DNA of 64,000 nucleotides from Fomes fomentarius (taxonomy: Eukaryota > Basidiomycota > Agaricomycetes > Polyporales > Polyporaceae), in assembly GCA_022606135.1 (NCBI GenBank), contig JABYQN010000001.1, forward strand, positions 1,488,001-1,552,000, read 5' to 3'. This document shows, piece after piece, positions 56,383 through 64,000 of this stretch. The notes below the pieces were generated by a model. It was not told the origin of the DNA. It ran no database searches and saw only the letters and a list, made by a program, of their open reading frames with translations. Position 1 is the first letter of the stretch, and each line of letters begins with the position of its first letter. Made by a program: the position numbers and the translations under genes.

Positions 56383-57165
56383 ATGTCCGACTCTGCAGAC
56401 AAGTGTCCTGTCGACCACCGCGCCCTCGCGTCTTCCTCTACGTCCTCGGAAAAATGTCCCGTCGACCCTTCGCAACACTCGTCATGGACCTCGATGCTCG
56501 GTAGACACTTGCAGGACGGTCATGGCGCGGCAGAGTTTCCTGACACTCCACTTCCCCCAACAAACCTCCCGGTCAACCGCGAGACGTCGTCCATACCAAG
56601 AGTCGACGGCGGTAACTGGGTGTACCCGTCACAAGCCCAGTTCTATGCTGCGATGGCGCGGAAGAACCACAATCCACAGGAGGTAGACATGAAGGTTGTC
56701 GTGCCCATTCATAATGCCGTGAACGAACGCGCGTGGGGAGAGATCATGAAGTGGGAGACGGGGCAGGGCGGGGACACATGCGGAGGCGTAAAGCTAGTCA
56801 GCTTCAAGGGCAGGCCGGGTGACCTTTCTCCTCGCGCGCGGTTTTATTCGCTACTTGGGTGCGTTCATTCGCTCCTCTCAAAACCATTCGTGTTGTCTTC
56901 ATTTCCTTGTGGCCCATGCAGGTTCTCCCGACCATTCGATCGTCACGACTGGATTGTTGACCGATGCGGAACGCGCATGCGGTATGTCATCGACTTCTAC
57001 TCCGGGCATGCTGGTGGTCCGTCACCAAAGAACCTATCATTTTATCTCGATGTCCGACCAGCACTGGACAGCTGGGAGGGCGTTCGGATGCGCACAGAGC
57101 GATTCTGGCAGAGAGCATCTGGACGTTTGTGGGGCAGCTCTACACAAGAAACCGCACGATCATAG
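56383..57165 (+). CDS. CYC3: Cytochrome c heme lyase (holocytochrome c synthase)
   Basis: Two exons (56383-56858, 56922-57165) give 239 aa. Two Cys-Pro heme-binding motifs lie near the N-terminus (DKCPVDH and EKCPVDP). The family core follows: NWVYPSQAQFYAAMARKN, VPIHNAVNERAWGEIMKWE, LVSFKGRPGDLSPRARFYSL, FDRHDWIVDRCGTRMRYVID and a YSGHAGG..FYLDVRPALDSWEGVR tail. The enzyme sits in the mitochondrial intermembrane space and attaches heme covalently to apocytochrome c; the His in HNAVNERAW is the heme ligand known for the family. The start is the first ATG of the frame that gives MSDSADKCPVD; the frame is open further upstream but without a better ATG. Confidence 0.96.
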   Translation: MSDSADKCPVDHRALASSSTSSEKCPVDPSQHSSWTSMLGRHLQDGHGAAEFPDTPLPPTNLPVNRETSSIPRVDGGNWVYPSQAQFYAAMARKNHNPQEVDMKVVVPIHNAVNERAWGEIMKWETGQGGDTCGGVKLVSFKGRPGDLSPRARFYSLLGCVHSLLSKPFVLSSFPCGPCRFSRPFDRHDWIVDRCGTRMRYVIDFYSGHAGGPSPKNLSFYLDVRPALDSWEGVRMRTERFWQRASGRLWGSSTQETARS

Positions 57166-57291
57166 ACCACATTCGCAGATACCATACCTTACGCTTATTG
57201 TACAATGCCATTAATGCTCGACTCACTCCAATGGCGCAGCATAGCGAAGAGGAACCCCTACACCGTCACGGGAGGTATGTACAAGTTACCC

Positions 57292-58802
57292 TCACCGTTT
57301 ACTGCGGGTCTTCAATTTTTTGGCCGGTGGCCGGAGAATCTCCTCTTCACTCTCCTGATCACTTTCTTCATCCTGGTCCTCCACCTCACTGATCTCTTCA
57401 TCATCATCCCATGCTCCTTCCCCTCCCTCGTAGTCCTCGTAATCGTTTTCCACCTCCGAGACTTCACCGCCGTCCTCGTCCTCATCGTCCTCGCTGTCCC
57501 CTTCCCCAGCCGCACCCTTCTTGGTCTCCGCCTTTTTCCGCTCCACGTTCCGCTCCTGTTCTTCTCTCCGCGCCTTTCGTAATAGTTCCTTGGCAGCGTG
57601 CTCGGCCTTTTGTGCCTTGTTCTCTGCTTTCGACTTTTTGACTGGGAAAGCATCAGTATCGAGACGAGTTCTTCTGGAACGGAGCGATGAACGTACCGAA
57701 CTCATGATAGAGCACACCTCCTTCCTTCCCTGGCACGCCCTCCACAACTTTGATGAGCCTGAGTTCCATCCTCGGGCCGATCTCGTCCAATTTTACAGCC
57801 CTCTTCTGCCCCTTCTTGTTGTTCCTGCCAACGTAGTCATCCGCAAGGTCTACTGCGTCCCCATCATCGCCCGCGACGCTCGACGCCGTCGACGCAGCAC
57901 TTTCGTATCCATCACTCGAGGGCCCGGGTTCGCCCTTGCGCCTCATAATGAAGTCCGCGACGTCCTTCTCACTCCCGAGGTTGAGCGTGGCTGTCTGTGA
58001 ATGCGAGGTGCTCTTGGAGGACGCGCCCTCGAGCACGCGCCGGATGCGTTTGGACACGCCGTACGGCTTCACTGTGATGAGGTAGTGCCGAAAGTCGACC
58101 GTACCGCGTTCGGCATTGTATGAGATGAGGACGACGCGTCGCGCAGAAGAGAGGGAGAGCGTGTGGGGAGAAAGCGGTGGGAAGAGCGACTGGAATGTCT
58201 TCATCATGAGCGTCAGGTGCGGGGGCGTGTTCGGACCTGGCTGAGGGAAGGATGCGAGGACGAGCTACACCGGCCATTAATATTTCCGCCTAGCACCGCA
58301 GAGAGAAGGGGTTAACGCACCAAGGGCGGACTGAGGTATTCGACGGTGCTCATGCTCCGTGCTCTCCTCGACGAGTTGATGATATCCTTGACCAAGCTAT
58401 ATCTCTCCAGCCTGAAGCTGAGCGTGGGCCCCGCAGACAGACGAACGATACGCATCGAAGACGCGACGTCCGTCAGGGTGAACGCGAGCAGGTGGGTGAC
58501 CCCGAGCGCGGGCGCCATGGTGAGGAAGTCCTTCAGCTTGTTCCTAGCCCGTTCCTTGACTTGCGTTTGAGTCAACCCATTGCGATGACGATCAAACGCA
58601 CAGGGAAAAGTGAGACACTGACCTTGAGTCGGCTGGCGGTGTTGGGCTCCATGACTTTGCGCACGTCGCGGACGAGCTGGGTGAGCGAGTGGCCGATCTG
58701 CCCATGCTTGATGACGAATGACTTGGGCACGCCTTCCGCGGTTCCTGGTGCGGATGCAACGCCTCCCTTGAGATGGGTGCGGTTTTTGCGTCGGCGAGCC
58801 AT
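57292..58802 (-). CDS. SSF1: Ribosome biogenesis protein SSF1/Peter Pan (Brix domain)
   Basis: Four exons in transcription order (58802-58623, 58554-58321, 58264-57697, 57641-57292) give 443 aa. The start MARRRKNRTHLKG is typical. The Brix domain runs from KSFVIKHGQIGHSLTQLVRD through KERARNKLKDFL-like and MAPALGVTHLLAF to RRVVLISYNAERGTVDFRHY, GVSKRIRRVLEG and GPRMELRLIKVVEGV. The C-terminus is Lys/Glu-rich and acidic (EVSEVENDYEDYEGGEGAWD), ending AKKLKTRSKR, as in nucleolar proteins. SSF1 is needed for 27S pre-rRNA processing and 60S subunit assembly in the nucleolus. The acceptor of exon 2 is taken at GTCAAG because it joins SRLK to ERARNK. It is convergent with heme lyase, 126 bp away. 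Confidence 0.95.
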
Positions 58803-59514
58803 AACAGTGAAGTGACCTCGAGTTTGAAAGGGCAGAACGCAGCTAGACGCCCACTGCACAAGAAATTTGGGCATGAAGCCGTGGGTCGGGCCGATCCAGA
58901 TCCGATCTCAACGACACGCCCCTTACCCGATTGGCGCGGGGAAACAACATCGCACTGTGGCTAGCACACTGTACTCCACTTTCCAGCTCGCTCGCACGTG
59001 GGCCAAGAGCAATATATATGATACAGCACTAAACCTAGATACAGTGCCCGAGAGAGCTATACCAGAACCGGAACGCGAGGGAGTCAATATACACGAATTA
59101 CGGACAGCGACACGGAGAGGGTACGTAGTAGTGATAGTGAGCGTGGGAGGGACGGACGCAACAGGTAGTGGTCCTATTCCCCTCGAGGGGGAAAATCATA
59201 CAGCAGTGGCGGAGAATGGCGGTCCAAGACGATATACGGAGGCAGAAGAAACGATGGAGAACGAAAGTGATACAACTCGGGAGGTGGGTGTGAGTCGACG
59301 AGTCCAATTCCAGTGGGGAAACCGACAAGGGGACGGCGCATATTATAGTTATCAAAGCACGGAGACCAAAAAGAGAGATATTACGTGAGAGAAAGGGAGG
59401 CGAGGCTGTTTGGTTTGTCAGAGAACAACCAAGCCCATGCCAGAGGGCCGCACGGTAGCAACGGGCTTCGTATGCGCATGCCACCTGAGCTAACCGGCGT
59501 TAGAGTGGACCGGA
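58803..59514. other. Tandem intergenic region, PKA 3' end / SSF1 promoter
   Basis: 712 bp between two minus-strand genes. A 173-codon plus-strand frame at 58867-59388 has no family resemblance or ATG context. No gene supported. Confidence 0.45.
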
Positions 59515-61042
59515 CTAGAACTCGAGGAACTGGTATGCAACCGAATCGAACCGCTGTTGGATCGATGGCGGCCGCTCTTCCCGGATGAGGCCAGGGATTT
59601 CCTCTGCAGGTGGAAGTGGCAGGTGCGAGAAGTTGCGGGTGTCATCCACCGTCGCGACGTGCGGGATAATAGGTGCCTGGATATATAGCAAATGAGTAAT
59701 TAATTATACAATGCGATCATTGACAGAGCAGCGAGGCGATCGACGTACCCTGATTTCGCGCCGTTCTAGCGCGTCCCAGTCGACGCCGCGGAACCACGCG
59801 TGGTCCAATACGTCCTGCGAGCCACCGATTAGATTACCCAACCGCTTGCTACGGTCCGGGTGTAAGAATGCCTTGATGATGTCCTTCGATAGCGGGTCGA
59901 CCAGGCTCGGCCAGTGGATTTTGCCCTTGAGGATTTTCTCGTAGATTCCATACGCGGTCTCGTCAAAGAAAGGTGGATAACCAACGAGCATTTCATAACA
60001 AAGGATCCCGCATGCCCACCAGTCAGCAGCCTTCCCATGGCCGTCCGATTGGATGATTTCTGGGGCGAGGTATTCCGGCGTTCCGCACAACGTCCACGTA
60101 CGATCGTCTACGATTTTTGCGAAGCCGAAATCGGTGAGACGGAGGTATCCGCGCGAGTCTAGAAGGAGGTTTTCTGGCTTCAAGTCGCGGTAGATGATGT
60201 TGAAAGAGTGGAGATATTTGAGTGCGAGGATGATGGTTGCAAGGTAGAAACGGGTGACATCTGCTGTGAACCGTTTGGCGCGACGGAGATGAGTGAAGAG
60301 CTCCCCTCCAGGAACGTAGGACATGAGCATGTAGACGTTCAAACTGTCCTGGAACGTTGCGTAGAGGTCGACGATAAACGGATGGCGCACGCGCGAGAGG
60401 ATGTATCGTTCCGCGTTAACGTGCTCGACTTGTCGAAGACGCACAATCTCCGTCTTGCGGAGAACCTTCAGAGCGAAACAGTTGGACGTGCTCTGGGAAG
60501 AGGCGCCACGCAAACGGACGAGCAAAACCCGACCAAAGGTGCCGGTGCCTGGGGGACGCGCACCATTACGGGAGGTGTCAAGAGTGATGTCACAAGCGAA
60601 ACTCACCTAATGTACCCTTCACTTCGAAGTCCGTCAGTTTCAACGTTCCCTTCTCCAGATGAGACTGCTCATCCTCTAGATGCCGCTGCGGCGGCCGCGG
60701 CGAGCTCGCAACGGGCCGTGTATCTACGTCCATTCCGTCGTGCTGTTGGCTGCGCCGGGCGTGTCTCGCATCCACCTCTTGGAAATGTGCGTGAGGTACT
60801 GCTGACTGTAATTGGGTACCAGGGCCGCTGTAACGGGGCTCCGAGTCGACAATGATAGCGCCGTCGTCGCTGCGTCCAGGCGAAAGCGGCGGAGTGATCG
60901 GGCCTTCGCTGAGCATGCAGTCGGAGTCGCGGCGAAAGATGCTGTGGTCGGGGGTGGTGGAGAGAGTGAGTGCAGAGTGACTAGGGAGAGAGGTCGAACG
61001 GAAGGCAGGGTAGACGGGGACCTCCATACTTCTGGAAGCCAT
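59515..61042 (-). CDS. cAMP-dependent protein kinase catalytic subunit
   Basis: Three exons in transcription order (61042-60607, 60548-59749, 59676-59515) give 465 aa. The first about 135 residues are a Ser/Pro-rich, presumably disordered, regulatory extension. The AGC kinase domain has LGTGTFGRV (Gly loop), FALKVL (Lys about 173), YRDLKPEN, DFGFAK, the activation segment TWTLCGTPEYLAPE with the PDK1-type Thr, DWWACGILCYEML, and the AGC tail ending FLEF, the hydrophobic motif that closes on the N-lobe. This is the PKA catalytic subunit that mediates glucose/cAMP signalling, growth and morphogenesis in fungi. The start is uncertain: the ATG at 61042 gives MASRSMEV, and the ATG at 61027 (MEVPVYP) has a better context. 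A 5' UTR intron (about 61101-61161) is likely. Confidence 0.95.
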
Positions 61043-61816
61043 TAATGAAGAGATGCAGTAAACGCCTGCTCGCCTGCAGACTTGGCGGCTGCGACAAGGA
61101 GCTGTCAGTCTGAGAGAAGAACCTGCACTAGACACGTGCAGAAACTAAAGGAACTACTTACCTTGACAATAATTAGAGGTTGTTTAGACAGGGCTACAAG
61201 GTGGTGATCAATACATTCGGGTGTGCTGGCTGGAAAGGACTGGAGTTGGGATCGAGGGGGCTTCAAGAGTCCGTCGAGTAGCGATGGGATCAAAGGGCTA
61301 TGTGGATTTCGTGAACGGGATATGATGAGGAACGGAGATGATGCAGACGAAAGATAGCGGAGCAGACCTTTGAGCGTCGCTGGGGGCACTGCGCTCTGCG
61401 CGGGGCTGGAGAAGCAGAGAGAGGGTGGTAGAATACAGTTGATCTCCAATTCGAACGGGCGGCGGAGTGGCTCGAGAGTGGCTACGAAACCACCGACGCG
61501 ATCTCCGCGTCTACCGATTTGACGACGCCACGTGGCCTCTGATTCCCACGTAACGATCGAACTACTCGCGTAATGTAGGCGCCGCCACTCCGCTTCTGAG
61601 TCTGACACCAGTGACCGAGCCTCATGGGCATCGTCATGCAACGCCGGAAATTTGTTCTGTCATCTGGCGGTGGCTAGCAATTCCGCCAACACGCAAGTGT
61701 AATTTGGACGAATGAGGAGTGCCACGGCGGCCGCACTCATTACCACCCTACTATTCCGTGTCCATAGCTTACCGGTACTACAGTACATACTCTTCAAACC
61801 CCAGTTCATACAAAAT
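61043..61816. promoter_or_regulatory. PKA promoter/leader and LigB 3' region
   Basis: 774 bp between two minus-strand genes. A 178-codon open minus-strand frame at 61105-61641 has no ATG in frame and lies where the PKA promoter and leader must be, so I treat it as noncoding. Sequences GTAAGT (61161 downward) and ACTGACAG (ending 61102) outline a probable 5' UTR intron. Confidence 0.5.
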
Positions 61817-63036
61817 TCACGGATCGAACGCAATCGTCGGAGCTCCGTATATCGCAGACAGAACCTTCACATCAGCATTCGGCCCACCGGCTCCCGCACC
61901 AATGTACAGGGGAATGAAATGATCGGCACGAGGATGCGCTGCTCTGAACCCTGGATGCTTCACAAGTTTCAGCATGGCTTCTTTTCTGGCAGACGGCTAT
62001 AAGTGTGTGTCAGTCCACCGTCATCTATTTCCAGCGTCATGAGAAATCGGAACGTACGTCTTCCACCGTGACCGCCTCAAGAATTGCTTGGTCGAACTGC
62101 TTGACCAGACTGCTGGCGTGCGCTTCCGAGAACTGCGACATGTCTCGGAGATTGTGGACCAATAAGCCGCCTGAGAGCACCAGAATGCCTTCCCGCCTGC
62201 ATCGGAGGATATCAGCGAAGAAGCATCAGCATCACAGCGGCAGTCTGTCAAGTCACCTCATAGGTTCCACCACTTCTCCCAGCGCCCAGTTCTTCTCCGG
62301 GTCCAAACTTGAGTCGATGGACACCTCAACGATTGGGATCTCCGTGAACTCCTCGCCGAACATCAGTCTGAATGGGACGAAGACACCATGGTCTAGGCCA
62401 GGACCGTTGAAACCTCGCCCATCCTGTCCGCGGACTTCGAGCTTCGGTGTGGTCCGGGCGAGGTATCCGGCCTGAAGACCTTATATCAGATACGGGGAAA
62501 TCTATTCTGCACAGACCTGTATAAGATTCTAAAGCTTACGTCTTTGAAGTGTTGCACGACGCGCTGGGACAAGGCAGAGTCTCCGCGCGACTTGAACTTC
62601 AGCTGATACAGTGACGGCGGGAAGCCGTAGTAGTCCATCAGAAGGGGGTTCTCGTCCCCATAGTCAGTCACTACACGAGGACGCCCAGGCTCAGTTCAAA
62701 GTTCAATTAACGGAGAGGTGCGCATAGGGAAGACATACCGAGACGCTCGCCAGATGTCTCCCAGTGGGCGCTGAAGACCACGATGCCCTTGGGTTTATAC
62801 TTAGATAGCAAGGCAGGACCGAAGTCCTTCAAGAAGGAGGCGAGTGGACCTCTCGGTCCCATGTCCTTCATGGGCCCGCTCCTAGATTCGCTTTCAGGGA
62901 AGGCTAGCGCGGGAGAGCCATGACCAAAGAAGAAAGCGGGGATCTTATCGGGCGTAGCAGGAAGCTCATCGAGTGCCCTCCGCCATTCCGTCTGTGTCTT
63001 CGGGAGCGGTGAGCCGGATCCATTGACGGCGGACAT
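61817..63036 (-). CDS. LigB-type extradiol dioxygenase (DODA-like class III)
   Basis: Five exons in transcription order (63036-62739, 62670-62540, 62471-62257, 62196-62058, 61996-61817) give 320 aa. It matches class III extradiol/DOPA-4,5-dioxygenase-like enzymes: AFFFGHGSPALAF (metal His), VVFSAHWETSG (metal His), GPGLDHGVFVPFRLMF (catalytic His), IPIVEVSIDSS, ILVLSGGLLVHNL and PRADHFIPLYIGAGAGG (His). These non-heme metal enzymes cleave catechol-type rings next to the hydroxyls; substrates vary, so aromatic catabolism or a dialdehyde-forming step are both possible. The frame stays open upstream of the ATG through a hydrophobic stretch (ILVFALSVLSAAILL) to 63150, but with only GTG as start; the TATA box position supports the ATG at 63036. 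Confidence 0.92.
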
Positions 63037-63781
63037 GGTAGAGTACGACAAAGGTGCAAGAATGCGAGCGAAGAAAGTTTTGGAGCGCAACAGGATGGCC
63101 GCGGAGAGAACAGACAGAGCGAAGACGAGTATGCGTTTGAGTGTAGCCACGGCGAAAGATGGAGGTAGAGTAAGGTTCTTCAGAAGGACGCTGAGAAGCT
63201 AGCGTAACAAGGCTACAGAAGGGACCTATATACCAGAGTTATGGCTTACGCAATGTGTATTACTGTGCTGACTGTGCCGGTCAACAAGCTGACAAGGCTC
63301 CTGATACACAGCAAACCAGTTTGACCAGCGATGCGGGATGTGACAGTCGAGACAGCTCGCACGAAGACGGTGGGTTAAAGTCGCCGAGCTGAAGGCCAAC
63401 CAACGAGATTCCCAGTCAGTACTGAGCAAGCGCGGCCCGGACGGCCGGGACCACTGCACTGCAGCCACGCGGTTTCGCGGCAATCGACGCGGTTTTGGCT
63501 CTACCCTGTCTACTTCCACTAGTACTGTACAGTCTACACAGGTACACACTCGTGTGAGGGGCAATGGCACAACGAAACACCTGGCTCCGAGGCACGACTA
63601 TCCGGAAAGGTGGTCCGTCGACAGCCACAAGCACCCGCACAAGTACACCAATAGTCCAGAGCACCTCAAGCACAATCTATGGCGGAGGAGTGAAGGATCC
63701 GTCTGGGAGGACGTCGGAGTACTTCGTATGTCCTCGGATACTTGCTTTCCAACAAGCTCTTCATCGTATTCTGTACAGTCC
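63037..63781. promoter_or_regulatory. Divergent intergenic region, LigB / TFB3
   Basis: 745 bp between divergent starts. A minus-strand TATATA element lies at 63228-63233, about 195 bp before the LigB start. No gene is supported. Confidence 0.5.
63228..63233 (-). promoter_or_regulatory. Probable TATA box of the LigB gene
   Basis: TATATA in GGTATATAGGTCCC on the minus strand. It predicts transcription start near 63.20 kb, downstream of which the only in-frame ATG is at 63036. Confidence 0.5.
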
Positions 63782-64000
63782 ATGGACGATCAATGTCCAA
63801 TATGCAAGTCGGATAGGTACCTGAACCCAAAACTGCGCCTCTTGGTCAGTGCGTGTTATCACAAAATGTGCATCATACCTCGCATCCTCGTAAACAGGAG
63901 ACTAACGTAAATGCAGGTGCGAATCATGTATAGACCGTCTCTTTACACTCGGGCCAGCTCCTTGTCCGATATGTAACAAGATCTTGCGCAAGCTAGCATT
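63782..64000 (+). CDS. TFB3: TFIIH/CAK assembly factor TFB3 (MAT1), 5' part
   Basis: Two exons are visible (63782-63867 and 63917 to the window edge); the gene runs off the right side, so only the first 56 residues are seen. The start MDDQCPICKSD followed by NPKLRLLVSACYHKMC and ESCIDRLFTLGPAPCPIC is a C3HC4 RING finger with the spacing and wording of TFB3/MAT1, including the conserved NPKL..LVSACYHKMCESC phrase. MAT1 assembles the CDK-activating kinase (Cdk7-cyclin H) and anchors it in TFIIH for transcription and repair. The junction (GTGCAT donor, TGCAG acceptor) is required to join KM to CESCID. The donor is weak but no other fits. Confidence 0.93.

Noticed and set aside
58867..59388. 173-codon plus-strand frame
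   Set aside because: Lies between the PKA 3' end and the SSF1 promoter, with irregular composition and no recognised domain.
61105..61641. 178-codon open minus-strand frame just upstream of the PKA gene, whose spliced end would overlap the PKA start as TAATG
   Set aside because: The frame contains no ATG, occupies the space needed for the PKA promoter and leader, and has no family resemblance. It is better explained as a 5' leader with a UTR intron.

Overview
The window is eukaryotic nuclear DNA from a filamentous basidiomycete, most likely an Agaricomycete of the Polyporales wood-decay type. The reasons are: moderately GC-rich sequence; genes packed 0.1-0.6 kb apart on both strands; about 160 introns, nearly all 50-70 nt with GT..AG ends and CTNAC-like branch sites; and gene content that includes a GH43/CBM35 exo-galactanase, an intradiol dioxygenase, a LigB-type dioxygenase, a secreted-type aspartic protease and a tiny Cys-rich metallothionein. 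I rebuilt every gene by hand from splice signals, reading-frame continuity and family resemblance. No database was searched. There is no sign of prokaryotic operons, CRISPR arrays, rRNA, tRNA or an intact transposon.

Layout. 1.8-12.5 kb: zinc-ribbon protein, membrane-anchored aspartic protease, Rab1/Ypt1 GTPase, cyclin L, an Arg/Ser-rich protein divergent from cyclin L, a 101-aa orphan, and the PLP synthase Pdx1/Snz. 13.5-20.2 kb: GH43 exo-1,3-galactanase, a 2.4-kb gap without recognisable genes, mitoribosomal mL49, and a disordered nuclear-type protein. 20.2-23.5 kb: a second gene-poor gap. 23.5-30.7 kb: SRP receptor alpha and an Argonaute, divergently transcribed. 31.4-38.1 kb: single-pass membrane protein, glyoxalase II, SFT2-like Golgi protein, intradiol dioxygenase. 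38.5-51.0 kb: decapping scaffold EDC4/Pdc1, metallothionein, Rab geranylgeranyltransferase alpha (BET4), splicing factor SYF1 and tRNA-splicing endonuclease subunit SEN15. 51.4-64 kb: a helical orphan, a WD40 protein, nitronate monooxygenase, cytochrome c heme lyase, SSF1/Peter Pan, the PKA catalytic subunit, LigB dioxygenase, and the 5' end of TFB3/MAT1, which runs off the right edge.

How the genes relate. This is a normal housekeeping-rich chromosome segment, not a biosynthetic cluster. Several neighbours share themes: RNA processing (cyclin L, RS-rich protein, SYF1, SEN15, EDC4, Argonaute) and Rab/secretory traffic (Ypt1, BET4, SFT2, SRP receptor). Most neighbours are divergent or convergent pairs, so many promoters must be shared.

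The most unusual signal is in gene structure. There are four well-supported GC-AG introns and one weaker candidate: YPT1, two in SRP receptor alpha, EDC4, and possibly GH43. There is also a series of micro-exons of 3, 6 and 8 nt in Argonaute, 6 nt in GH43 and 6 nt in glyoxalase II, and a first exon in BET4 that holds only the start codon. I did not find a convincing new biological system. The splicing features are what most merit RNA-seq confirmation.
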